From Halichondria panicea (Eukaryota > Porifera > Demospongiae > Suberitida > Halichondriidae): a stretch of DNA of 64,000 nucleotides. The DNA lies in NCBI RefSeq assembly GCF_963675165.1, contig NC_087390.1, positions 5,197,250-5,261,249 of the forward strand, read 5' to 3'. This document shows, in pieces, positions 38,534-50,800 of the stretch. Both the position numbers and the translations under genes were made by a program. Each line of letters starts with the position of its first letter. Position 1 is the stretch's first letter. Under the pieces are notes generated by a model. It did no database searches, was not told the origin of the DNA, and saw only the letters and a program-made list of their open reading frames with translations.

Positions 38534-40755
38534 ATGAAACGAAACCATGGTTTCAAAACAGATCAAGGCACAAATGATCAGAGCCGGCAACAAGAAATAT
38601 ATGAAGAAATCGACATGCCGGAGCTTCACACGTATGAGAAGACACCTAAAAGTGAACATGGAATTGTGCAAAACTCTCGGGAGCAACAATGCAAATTTTG
38701 CTACCGAATGTTTTGGGGGATTATGGCAACTATTGTGGTAATTATTGCCATTCTTGCATCTATTACTCTGATTATAGCATCAGTGGACTTTCAAGCCTTC
38801 AAGGAATTTCAAGGTAAGTCACATCTTAAGTAAAGAAAAAAATAATGTTATTGCAGTTGCATGCCCGGAGCTACCTGAATTCGAGAATAGATCAATCACT
38901 ATCACTCCTGGGCTAGTACATCGTGGGATTGGATCTACAGTGAATTATTCATGCAACCAAGGCTATTTCTTCGTGGGAATAGCCACAAGGCATTGTGTTT
39001 ATTACCAAGATTACTACACTTCACAGGGAGTAGATTTAGGTTTGTGGAACAGGAGCTCCAACTTGTAGAGGTAAGATTACGCAAGTGTAATTATCTTGGT
39101 GCTATTAACCTTAATTATTTATAGTGCAATGCCCAACACTTGACTCAGTGGATCATGGAAGTGTGATCCTCAGCTCAAGGAACATTGCCCCTGTGATTGC
39201 AACGTACTCTTGTCAGAATGGTTATCTCCTTATCGGCCCTAAGCAGAGAGAATGTGTATACTCCAGTGGTGAGGAAATTGGACAATGGAGTGGAATCATG
39301 ACATCATGTAAGTTTAGGCAGTAATCTGTGATGTTGCAACAAGCATTGATTCAATGAGAATACTGCATGTGAACATATAATTACAGTACAAAATAACCAT
39401 AATTATGTTCATATATATAGGTGAGATTGGGAGCTTAATTGATTGCAACCAGAAAAATTGTAAACTCACGACTGTTGATTGCCGCTATCGTCAAGGTTAC
39501 TGTAGCATTAGCTGCAATAGTTCAATGCCTTTTGCCTGTCACCAAGCATCTTTTGATTGTCCACAGAGAGGATTCCGAAGTGGTTGCTACATAAACTGTG
39601 CAAGTAAATATCAATATGAATGTCTTGGGACTAATACACTATGTGGAGAAAGTGGTGACTGCATTGTCGTTTGCCTTGGTCACTCTTCTTGCCAATACTC
39701 CAACGTTTCCTGTTCAAGAAATGGACAGTCTAGAATTAACTGTGCTGGCCAGCAAACGTGTCAATATTCACAATTCACTTGCTCTGAAGGTAAGCATGCA
39801 TGAGCTCTCTTTACATGTCATGTGAGTGATGTAATCCAGATATATATACACAGGTTATTCTGGAAGGAGCAGCCTAGTACACTGTCGTGGTTCATCTTCA
39901 TGTAATAGTGCTACTTTGAGTAACGCTCAGCATGTGGAGTGTAGAGGTTACTTTTCATGTAATAGTGCTACTTTGAGTAACGCTCAGCATTTGGAGTGTA
40001 GAGGTTCATCTTCATGTAATAGTGCTACTTTGAGTAACGCTCAGCATTTGGAGTGTAGAGGTTCATCTTCATGTAATAGTGCAACTTTGAGTAACGCTCA
40101 GCATTTGGAGTGTAGAGGTTCATCTTCATGTAATAGTGCTACTTTGAGTAACGCTCACCAACTGGAATGCAGTGGCTCTTCGTCATGTTACGCAGCCAGG
40201 TTGCTCAATGCTGAAGAATTGCTAAATTGTAGTGGATCATCATCATGCCAAAGTGTGAATAACATTTCTACAGAACAACTACATTGTAGCGGTAATTCTG
40301 CTTGTAGTTACAGCAGAAGAGCACTGAGTGCTACTTCAATGAACTGCAGTGGATCATCATCATGCAGAAGCTCAACCTTCGAAATTGGCCAGGTGAATTG
40401 CAATGGGGCATCATCATGTTCATCAGGTACAATAAACTGTCCTTCGAGTAGCATGTCATGTGATGTGAGCTGTTCTGGTCTCTACTCATGTAATTCTTTA
40501 ACAATTAATTGCGCTAACAACGCAGACTGCAATGTACATTGCAACAGCAGAGGATCATGTAGTTATGCTCGCATATATTGTCCAACTGGAAATTACCTCT
40601 GCAATATACATTGTGCTAATCCACTGTCTTGTGTGAGCTTGCAAATCACCAGCACACGTATATATAAAGTCAACCTACGTTGCTGTGGAGATCGGTCATG
40701 TGTTGGGACAAACGTGTCACCAACGAGCACAACGAACTGTATATACACTGTATAA
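38534..40755 (+). CDS. Gene E2: tandem paralogue of E1 with expanded repeats and a frameshift in CCP1
   Basis: Exons: 38534-38813, 38857-39070, 39125-39307, 39421-39789, 39854-40755, in the same order and phases as E1. The cytosolic tail has QEIYEEIDMPELHTYEK; YEEI is the optimal Src-family SH2 site. TM, CCP2, the Cys-rich exon and the repeat exon are open. Exon 2 differs: after TTGTGG it has 23 bases to the donor where E1 has 25, which puts TAG in frame at 39066-39068 and changes the exit phase. Reading the shifted frame recovers the expected APTCRG. So E2 is either a young pseudogene, rescued by another splice site (a weak TTTAG|GTTTGT at 39036-39045 would restore phase but lose a CCP cysteine), or affected by a sequence error. 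The repeat exon is 177 bases longer than in E1 through added 57-base units. Confidence 0.75.
39901..40157 (+). repeat. 57-bp coding tandem repeat in E2
   Basis: TGTAATAGTGCTACTTTGAG recurs at 39901, 39958, 40015, 40072 and 40129, an exact 57-base period (19 codons: ATLSNAQHLECRGSSSCNS). The copies are almost identical. E1 has three equivalent units, E2 six. Each unit adds two cysteines. Confidence 0.92.
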
Positions 40756-42211
40756 ATACCACATAGGTTATTAGACACCGGACTGAAACTAAAAAACTAT
40801 GATATTTGATTAAATAGTATGTAGTTAACATATAGATCTATCATTCATTGATTTTCATGACTCAGTGTTAGTGATACCCACTAAATTAAGTAGATGCATT
40901 GCTGGCATTCACCAACAGCTTATCATGAGATACATTTATATCATTGAACAGGTGGAAGTGTATATAGTCATACAATTGAGCAGCAAGTTTTTTAAGGTTT
41001 TGGATCATCCAAAATAGAGGAACACATGCACCGGCAAAGGGATAGCGGGGGGGCCCAACAAGTACACGGCTTGTTTATGCAAAGCCTTCTGTGATGGTGA
41101 TGCGAAAAAAGACAGTACAAACATAGTCCCTCAAATATTATGAGCAAGCAGATAGTAGTCCGTCGGAACATTCGAGACATTGATTAGATCCGAGAGTGCT
41201 GCTGTATAGATTTCCTTGCATTGTCCACAGCCCACCCAATCAATGAGTCCACACAACACAACACAAGGCTACTTGGTGATATTTAAATCGCCCAACTTTC
41301 AATCGAACAATAATAATTATGTGAGTCTTATAGTGGAGACTTGTTGCCCATGCACCTTTGCTCACCCGACCTAAGAGTGTTAATAATACCAGACTCTGCT
41401 TGACACTGCACACCAGCCAAATCAACAAACAAATCACGACCGTAACGGAAACCCATAAAACTATTATGTTTACAAGAAGAAGCTGTTTCCCCTTGTATAA
41501 TTATGCCACCATAATTATATGGCAGCATGCATCATTTCCTGTGAAAGTGTATTTCAAGAATTACATGATTGGTCAACCGTAGTGAGTTGACAATTCCCTT
41601 TGTAGTTGGTATTGTGATATTGATAATCGTATTGGTCTGTCAAATGGTTCGAGCAGATCCTAGAATCTAAAGTATTTTCCTCTGAAAACTACTTCCCCTC
41701 CTCGAGTGAGGTGTCATGCCCACAACAAATTTCTGTTCACTCGCTCGCCCGCCTCCTTATTGTCAAAGCAAATACTGCTAATTTTAGTCTGAGATGAACA
41801 TTGAAGACACATCCTTAAATACTAAGGCCGCTGATGCAGTTGGAGCTCTGTTCTCTTAGATTATGGTATGTGAGAAATAAAGGTCAATATTATTAATGAC
41901 GTGTGTTATAGGGCAAATGTGTCACCACTGAGCAAACTGTTACCACTTATGTATAATTATATACATAATTATTATCAGACAGTTAGCTAGCATGAACTGA
42001 ACAAAAGAAACTAATAGATATAGCTTAACAAACATTTTTATAATTATTATGTATCTATAACATGTGTGTAAGAATTTTCTATTCGAAATTCTGCACGGTT
42101 ATGGTATCAATAAATTATTTCCCATCATCATTAACCAATAAAAACATAGGTTAAATAACTGTCGTGTCGATCAGCCAGTATAATGTGATTTGTAAAATAA
42201 GACTGCCTGTC
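40756..42211. other. Spacer between E2 and F1 (tail to tail)
   Basis: The start repeats the 3' flank of E1. No coding region is supported. It holds the 3' ends of E2 (plus) and F1 (minus). Confidence 0.45.
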
Positions 42212-45200
42212 TTAATTCTGCCAATCATAGTCAAAAATGGGTCCACAAGTTTGCTGAGGCTGCCCAGGTAGGGAAGAAGGCATTTCCATTGACATCAGCT
42301 TCTTGGCTTGGATTTGCATGCTTGACATAATAGGAATAGAGTCTTTAATAGCATCTGGTTGTCCATCGAAAGCTGCTTGAAGTGACCTTAATAGAGATCG
42401 ATACACGTCGTGAAAAGTTTTTGCTTCTTGGTATAAATGAGAATTTTTGAGGATATTCTTTGATGACGGGTTGTCTTGCATCGGCCATACGCCTTCAGGT
42501 GTAAACTCAATCTCAGCACCTCGGAAATCATAAAAGTACTGCTCGTGATCATGCAATACTCGTAGGTGATGTTTGCATGCCAGCATTTCAAATTTGAAGA
42601 AATGAGCAAGTTCGGAACTCTTTAAATAAGTAGGGTCTCTCTGTTCAGTTCCTTCCCCCTCCTCGATTATCACGTTAATAGCTTCAATCGCATCTTCAAT
42701 GCTGCTCACAGTTCTGAGTTTAATACCATCTTCATGCGCTGTCCAAGGCCAGGTCATTTGCTTGGCATCTTTGTCAAAGAAAGTGTCTCTTTCTTCCTCA
42801 TACAGTTCAATCATGCACTGTTTAATGTTCTTATAAAATGTTCCAATTGTAAGCATATGAGACTTTACTTCTTTCTCCTTGTTAGATAAAGTATCTTCGT
42901 AAACAAGTTCATTTGGGAATTCTATCATCATGAACACATCAGCAATATATTTGGGAGATGCTTTCTGTAGTGTTACATTGAGACCAGGTAACACTCCTCC
43001 CGGTATCTTCCCAGGGTAAGATGGGGCAGCCTGTGCACTGTCTATTACTGGCCGTCCACCGATAGCAATGAGCAGGTTGGCCGCTTGTACCATGTGAAGC
43101 ATTTCTTGCATTACAACTGAGCGTATGATTTCGTATGCCTCTTGATTGTACCCGTCCTTGATAGAGTAGAGAGCAGTTAAGTATGGAGGAATAGTGGAAA
43201 ATTCCAATTGTAGAGCTGTTTGTAAGTTCTCTTTCAGCTGTCTTTTTGAGCAGTGAGAGCTTGTGTACCAACTAGGAAGAGAATTGCTATCGTCATTAGA
43301 TAGTTTTAGAACTGTGGAAAGCAGAGCTTCAATATACGAATCTGTTAAATGATCTCGATTCTTTAACACATCAATGGTACGTCTAATGAACAAATCATTT
43401 TTGCATTCTTTGCAATCACTGAGAGTTTGGGTATGTGATTGTGCTGTGACCATGGCAACTTTAGAAAAGGATTGTGCTATTTCTGATTCTGCAAGCGTTG
43501 GCAGTGAATCTCCTAAACCATCCAAAAGCATGGCTACATACTCGTTTTTAGGGTAACTCTTGATCCAAGACAGCGATTTCTCTATCACCAGTCTTGTATT
43601 GTCCTTTCTCAACTTCTCACGATAAAATAAATAGGATCTATTGCAGAAACTGCTTGCTTCATATTGCTTCTCAATCATAGTATCCCAATTTAGAGGGTGG
43701 TCTTCAGTTCTCAACCATTCTTTGATCATTTCTTTTTTTGTTGGTGAGAGATCTCTAGACGCTGGCATGTAGCCTGGGTGGTTGATATCCATAGACATTG
43801 AGAAAAGAATCATATCGATATTTCGTGGTCTTGTTACAGCTTCATAATCGCCGAGTTTCAGAACGCTACTCATTGCTGGATACAGTTTCTGGTACTGAAA
43901 AAATATTGGCTTTACATGCGTGTCCCAGAAATATGGTTTCTTGTATTTCATATGGCTCCACACAAGGAATGACAATGTGTTTCCTACATTTACTGAACAC
44001 TGCTGGCTACAATTCATCTTCTCACATTGCTCACAAATACAGTAGTTAAATACGAACACCTGGCCGTCAGTATCTTTTCTTGGAGTTCCAACATCGCCTG
44101 CTACGAAATAAAATACGGCAATACCATCTTCACCTGTTGTCTGTGTGCGGGTATACTCAAGGTCAGAGTTTGTAGCATCGCCATTGGGGCTAACGTCACA
44201 GAGGGATAGGGACAGCTTCTCACTCGGCTGAACGCCATAGTGTCTCACTTTTATTCTAGCTTCAGCAGAGTCTCCTTTTTCGAGCCTGTAATTTGTATAG
44301 TCCATTGGGGCTACTAAGTACAGATCCTCACGGAGAATAATATAAACACAGTTTGAAGTGGACAAAGTGTTATTGCTTTTATCGCAGATTGTGTATCGAT
44401 CACCTTGCTTCAAAGTATTTTCAATAGGCTCTGCCTTAAAAAACACTGCAACAACTTTCCGTTTTTGAATAAACTTCAATTGCTGATCAGTAAGTTCAAA
44501 ATCTTGAATGCCCGATGTCATTTTGTACCAGTCTTTTTCCATGTAAGGAAGCTCACCAACAAGTTCAACTGTAACTTGATCATCCACAAGAATACATACA
44601 AACAGTCGGTAGAGGTGACAAAGTTCTCCGTTGGTATCGATCGGTATAGAGTTGCTAAAATCAATTGCCAATGTTGACCCAAACACATCAAAGTAGGTCG
44701 TAGTAGTGAAACTGAAAATAAGTTCACACAATGGGCTCCAAGATGGAACAGGTAAAGGAAAATTATTAATGGCCTTCATAACTCTGTTCTCGGGAAATGA
44801 TAAGGACTCACCAGCTGACGAAATACCGATACTGCCAACTATTTTGCCGTAGAGAAACCAAGGCTCTTCTGGTATCTTGTTGTAATTATATAGTGTTAAC
44901 ATTATTGAGAGAGTGTATCCATTTTCCTTGTCCTTGTGTGTGCGTTCTTTCAATGATTTGAGAGCATTGGAAGTCAACTGTTTAGACCATTGAACATTGA
45001 CAAGTTTTGAAACACTGTGGGCTGCTAGGCATACGGTTTTAGTGTGAGCACATTGCTTATCTGGATCTGTAGAGTTGGCTTGACGAAACCAGACATCCCG
45101 CTCGAGTACGGAAGGAACAAAATCTCCAATAAAAGCATCATTGCTTAGCATACTCCAATTTACACCCAACTTCATCCCATAAACACTGGGAGTCATTTCT

Positions 45201-46155
45201 TGATCTGGATCAAGCGCAGTTAATTTTGGAAGAGAGGACTCGGGATTAATTACGATCGATTCACCAATGATTTCATCTTCAATAGCTAAACCATTTTCTA
45301 GTACTACAGAAGTGACTTTGCAGTCTATCAGTGTAAAAGCGTTTGTCCCTCCTGGGTTAAATTTTTCCACAATTTCTCCTTCTTTTTTGTTTGTTGGTCC
45401 ATTGTTCAAAGTGGCTATATCTGCTCTGAATCGACCCAAAAAGTTAATCCTTGGTTTTTCTAAGAAGGATGCACTTGCTAGTTGAAACCTGTAATTTAAG
45501 CATAACAAAGATGAGTATTTGCCAGGCTTCTGTGTGACCATGGTCTATATATTAGTGGCTTCTCTCTATGCATGCAGACATTATACTAAGAAACAGATGT
45601 ACCATCGAATAATTACATCTACCCGGCTTTTCCTGCGGTTGCAATTAAGGCTCCCAAGCTGATGCTCAAAGAATTACCTGGCCAATGGTATACTACAGTA
45701 TAGACAAATGAAGCAGTCTAAAAAGTGTTGCGATATGTACTGTGTAAAAACCACTGACATTGTGATCATGCATTTGGAGCAGCTCACTCCTGTTAAAGAT
45801 CTACATACATTATATTTTGCTTACAAGTTAAAGCAACAGCTTGAAGCTATTAACTTTCCATGTCTTCCTTCACTAGATGTGGTCAGTCATTAGCATGTAC
45901 TATACACTATTGCTGAAATAAATCCTGCTTTGAGGCAACACAACTTTCTTCTTTCGAGCGATTAGCCACTAGCCTAATCTACTGTCCATATCGCATTTGC
46001 ATGTGAGGTGTAGATTTATAATAGATCATAACTACAGAAGACTCAGTGTATAACAGATATAGTTTCTAGCTATTGATACCTCCAAAGCCACAATCATTAG
46101 CAATAATAACTTACCAGATAATGAATAAATAGAGCCAGGGAGTGCTTGTCTTCAT
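42212..46155 (-). CDS. Gene F1: secreted VioB/RebD-like protein (ferritin-like iminophenyl-pyruvate dimer synthase family)
   Basis: There are two exons: 46155-46115 (signal peptide, phase 2) and 45488-42212. The join gives 1105 residues starting MKTSTPWLYLFIIW, with FQLASA just before the family's N-terminal motif FLEKPRINFLGRFRAD (compare PRIHFRG near the start of VioB). The ferritin-like domain (Pfam Ferritin-like, VioB type) has LEFSTIPPYLTALYSI, then QEMLHM and NLLIAIGGRPV; E776, E809 and H812 fit the E...ExxH metal-ligand pattern. Length matches bacterial VioB (about 1000 residues), so it looks complete. In bacteria VioB/RebD/StaD join two amino-acid-derived imines on the way to violacein or indolocarbazoles. 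No VioA-like oxidase is visible here, so substrate and activity are unknown. The open frame extends past the acceptor to 45541, but there a stop lies directly upstream and the signal-peptide join is better supported. Confidence 0.88.
42900..43230 (-). other. F1 ferritin-like domain core
   Basis: This part encodes LEFSTIPPYLTALYSIKDG, VVMQEMLHMVQAANLLIAIG and PSYPGKIPGGVLPGLNVTLQ in order. These are the signature blocks of the VioB-type ferritin-like domain; E776 and the E809-x-x-H812 pair are the likely metal ligands. Confidence 0.85.
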
Positions 46156-46279
46156 AGTGCACCTCGAACATCAAGCATGCAAAAGGCAACAGTAGCTAGT
46201 CCAGTGAACGTGATGCGCATGCACAATAAGATTACAATCACAGCAACCGTACGTTCTGGCAAGCTAAAAGACGGAATAA

Positions 46280-46531
46280 GGACAAAGGGTCAGAGAGATC
46301 GAGCGGGGAGTCTTCACACCCCTAGTCCTCTCAACCTGGGGAGGAATGGGCAAGGAAGCAGCAACCTTCTACAATAGGCTCGCTGACATGATAGCATCAA
46401 AGGAGACAGAAACTGAATCCCCCCTATACCCAGCTGTAATGGGATGGCTTAGATGCAGGGCTGAGGCTATCATTTGTATCCATTCGCTCCTCAATCGTGT
46501 GCATTCGAGGAAGCCACTCGTCTCTGCATAA
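46280..46531 (+). pseudogene. Transposon-derived ORF fragment
   Basis: One frame reads REIERGVFTPLVLSTWGGMG, then KEAATFYNRLADMIASK and SPLYPAVMGWLRCR, ending in a stop at 46529-46531. The F.PL..S..GGMG.....FY.RLA....K pattern with a following W(I/L)RC(R/K) block is one I associate with the 3' parts of invertebrate retroelement or recombinase ORFs. No start or upstream catalytic part is seen, so it is a remnant. Element class is uncertain. Confidence 0.5.
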
Positions 46532-46772
46532 ACCAGTCTACACGGACAATATCACTCTTGTATCTCAGGAGAGGCGTGTTCCCCCTGAATATGTAATCAT
46601 GCAATCGAACTATGACACTTTCTTTGTTTATTTCCTCATTTTCAACTTTTGACTGTTTTTATTGTTACAGTAACGCATGTATACAATTATTACGGATTAT
46701 AAATAATTATTATCACATTGGTTGTTCGCCTATCCGTTATAAAAGCAAAAACTCGGCCTGGGATTGAGGCTA

Positions 46773-46970
46773 GTAAAATGAAAACACCGCGGGTGCTGAT
46801 GCCCGCGGTGAAGGTGTCAAAGCTAAAGCTATAGCAATACACATATTATATCATGATGAACATTTTGCATAAATTTTGCTGCATGCACAGAACCAGAATC
46901 GCAAAGAGTAGGTATAATGATATCGAATGATTGTTTTATGAACGATCGATGCCAAAAGTCCAAGTCTAAA
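46773..46970 (+). repeat. Interspersed repeat, copy 2 (also at 31919-32081)
   Basis: Shares AAAATGAAA.CACCGC.GGTG, TTTTGCTGCATGCA and GCCAAAAGTCCAAGTCTAAA in order with the gene C intron copy. It contains a small palindrome around ACCGCGGGTGCTGATGCCCG. Confidence 0.6.
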
Positions 46971-47684
46971 GAACACGTATAGGTAACAGTATTTTGGAAT
47001 CCTTCATTTGATTTCAGGGTGTTTTTATACAAACAGCTGTGGTGTGTATACAAATAAAGAGCTCTATAATTATGGTTGTGCAACATTTAAACAAATCGAA
47101 GTTAATAGCTTTACTTATACATGTATAGGCCTGTTCATATTATACTCTATACAGAGTTCATAATTATGCATAAGTTGTTCATTTCTACAGTATTAACGTT
47201 AACGTTATAATTATATACATCAAATATCTTGAAAGTTGGCATAGTTGTCAAAGGAGTCCAAGTAGACCAGAGTAGCATCAAACAGATCCTTGTAGTTGTC
47301 CTGAGGGGAGTGGCACATTGATGCTCATACAAAGTGTGTGGTGGAGCATACATTGTTGTTATGCATGATGAGGAACTGAGTCAATTGATGAAAAAAATTC
47401 CCCCTATATACCGTGAGTCGTAGGGGCTGTGTCCCTTGCTTGTTTTCAGCGCTTAGTTTTGAGGACCCCCGAGATATTATATATGCATGGCGTGGATACT
47501 TCAAGGCTGCCAAAAACAAATTCCAGCCATTGTTCGAAAAAGGAAAGGGATTTCATGAGGGTATTGGATGTGGCTGGGCGGTTACCAAAGGGGAAAGAAG
47601 GAACCAAAAATGGGTCAGTATTGATCATTGTAACCTCCTCACTATCCCGTTTATAGACAGAGATAGGCAAGTGTGTATAGATAT

Positions 47685-47727
47685 GGGGCGAGCATGATGT
47701 AATTGGGTATTACATCATGCTCGCCCC
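47685..47727. repeat. Perfect 19-bp hairpin
   Basis: GGGGCGAGCATGATGTAAT is followed by a 5-base loop and its exact complement. It lies about 145 bases beyond the F2 stop codon on the F2 transcript side. It could be a tiny MITE or an RNA hairpin in the F2 3' region. Confidence 0.85.
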
Positions 47728-47872
47728 AAACATGCATGCTTTGCACTCTTATACTAGACTAGATGTTTTGACCTGGTAACTGTCATGTCTATGCAGATCA
47801 CATGTGTATAATTCATAGCTAAATTAAAAATTACTGGAGGTATAATCATAGTAAAATTCATGCGCATTCCTC

Positions 47873-50800
47873 TTATTTCTGCCAATCATAATCAAAAATA
47901 GGTCCACAAGTTTGCTTAGGCTCCCCAGGTAAGGAAGAAGGCATTTCCATTGCCATCAGCTTCTTGGCTTGGATTTGCATGCTTGACATAATAGGAACAG
48001 ACTCTTTAATAGCATCTGATCGCCCATTGAAAGCTGCTTGAAGTAACCTTAATAGAGATCGATACAAGTCATGAAATATTTTTGCTTCATGGTATACGTG
48101 AGAATTTTTGGGGATATTCTTTGATGACGGGTTGTCTTGCATCGGCCATATGCCTTCAGGTGTAAACTCAATCTCAGCACCTTGGAAATCGTAAAAGTAC
48201 TGCCCGTCATCATGCAATATTCGTAGGTGATGCTTGCATGCCAGCATTTCAAATTTAAAGAAATGAGCAAGTTCAGAACTCTTTAAATAAGTAGGGTCTC
48301 TCTGTTCAGTTCCTTCCCCCTCCTCGATTATCACGTTAATGGCTTCAATCGCATCTTCAATGCTGCTCACAGTTCTGAGTTTAATACCATCTTCGTGCGC
48401 TGTCCAAGGCCAAGTCATTTGCTTGGCATCTTTGTCAAAGAAAGTGTCTCTTTCTTCCTCATACAGTTCAATCATGCACTGTTTAATGTTCTTATAAAAT
48501 GTTCCAATTGTAAGCATATGAGACTTTACTTCTTTCTCCATGTTAGATAAATCGTTTTCATAAACAAGTTCATTTGGGAATTCTATCATCATGAACACAT
48601 CAGCAATATACTTCGGAGATGCTTTCTGAAGTGTTACATTGAGACCAGGTAACACTCCTCCCGGTATCTTCCCGGGGTAAGATGGGGCAGCCTGTGCACT
48701 GTCTATTACTGGCCGTCCACCGATAGCAATGAGCAGGTTGGCCGCTTGTACCATGTGAAGCATTTCTTGCATTACAACTGAGCGTATGATTTCGTACGCC
48801 TCTTGATTGTACCCGTCCTTGATAGAGTAGAGAGCAGTTAAGTATGGAGGAATAGTGGAAAATTCCAATTGTAGAGCTGTTTGTAAGTTCTCCTTTAGCT
48901 GTCTTTTTGAGCAGTGAGAGCTTGTGTACCAACTAGGAAAAGAATTGCTATCGTCATTAGATAGTTTTAGAACTGTAGAAAGCAGAGCTTCAATATACGA
49001 ATCCGTTAAATGATCTCGATTCTTTAACACATCAATAGTACGTTCAATTATGAACAAATCATTTTTGCAATCACTGAGAGTTTGCGTATGTGATTGTGCT
49101 GTGACCATGGCAACTCTAGAAAAGGATTGCGCTATCTCTGATTCTGCAAGCGTTGGCAGTGAATCTCCTAAACCATCCAAAAGCATGGCTACATACTCAT
49201 TTTTAGGGTAACTCTTGATCCAAGACAGCGATTTCTCTATCACCAGTCTTGTATTGTCCTTTCTCAACTTCTCGCGATAAAATAAATAGGATCTATTACA
49301 GAAACTGCTTGCTTCATATTGCTTCTCAATCATAGTATCCCAATTTAGAGGGTGGTCTTCAGTTCTCAACCACTCTTTGATCATTTCTTTTTTTGTAGGT
49401 GAGAGATCTCTAGACGCTGGCATGTAGCCTGGGTTGTTGATATCCATAGACATTGAGAAAAGAATCATATCGATATTTTGTGGTTTTGTTACAGCTTCAT
49501 AATCGCCGAGTTTCAGAACGCTACTCATTGCTGGATACAGTTTCTGGTACTGAAGAAAAATTGGTTTTATGTGTGTGTCCCAGAAATATGGTTTCTTGTA
49601 TTTCATATGGCTCCACACAAGGAATGACAATGTGTTTCCTACATTTACTGAACACTGCTGGCTACAAATCATCTTCTCACATTGCTCACAAATACAATAG
49701 TTAAATATGAACACCTGGCCGTCAATATATTTTCTTGGAGTTCCAACATCACCTGCTAAGAAATAAAATACGGCAATACCATCTTCATCTGTTGTCTGTG
49801 TGCGGGTGTACTCAAGGTCCGAGTTTGTAGCATCGCCATTGGGGCTAACGTCACAGAGGGATAGGGAGAATTTCTCACTCGGCTGAACGCCATAGTGTCT
49901 CACTTTTATTCTAGCTTTAGCAGAGTCTCCTTTTTCAAGCATATAATTTGTATAGTCCATTGGGGTTACTAAGTACGGATCCTCACTGAGAATAATATAA
50001 ACACAGTTTGAAGTGGACAAAGTGTTATTGTTCTTATCGCAGATTGGGTATTGATCACCTTGCTTCAATTTATATTCAACAGGCTTTGCCTTGAAAAACA
50101 CTGCAACAACTTTTCGTTTTTGAACAAACTTCAATTGCTGATCAGTAAGTTCAAAATCTTGAATGCCCGATGTCATTTTGTACCAGTCTTTTTCCATGTA
50201 AGGAAGCTCACCAACAAGTTCAACTGTAACTTGATCATCCACAAGAAGGCATACAAACAGTCGGTAGAGATGACAAAATTCTCCGTTGGTATCGATCGGT
50301 ATGGAGTTGCTAAAATCAATTGCCAATGTTGACCCAAACACATCAAAGTAGGTGGTAGCAGCAAAACTGAAAATGAGTTCACACAATGGGCTCCAAGATG
50401 GAACAGGTAAAGGAAAATTATTAATGGCCTTCATAACTCTGTTCTCAGGAAATGATAAGGACTCACCAGCTGACGAAATACCGATACTGCCAACTATGCT
50501 GCCGTAAAGAAACCAAGGCTCTTTTAATACCTTGTTGTAATTATATAGTGTTAACATTATTGAGAGAGTGTATCCATTTTCTTTGTCCTTGTGTGTGCGT
50601 TCTTTCAAAGATTTGAGAGCATTGGAAGTCAACTGTTTAGACCATTGAACATTGACAAGTTGTGAAACGCTGTGTGCTGCTGAGCACTCGATTTTCTTGT
50701 AAGCATTCTTGTTAGTACAATACTTATCTGGATCCGTGGAGTTGGCTCGACGAAACCAGTTATCACGTTCGAGTACGGAAGGAACAAAATCTCCAATAAA

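Larger units (their letters stand above)
46156..47872. other. Spacer between the F genes, rich in repeat remnants
   Basis: It contains a transposon-derived coding fragment (46280-46531), an interspersed repeat (46773-46970) and a perfect hairpin (47685-47727), all listed separately. No host gene is supported; an open frame near 47413-47697 has no recognisable similarity. Confidence 0.5.

Noticed and set aside
47413-47697. 94-codon plus-strand frame reading IIYAWRGYFKAAKNKF
   Set aside because: It starts at a non-ATG codon, has no recognisable family and lies among repeats; coding potential cannot be supported.
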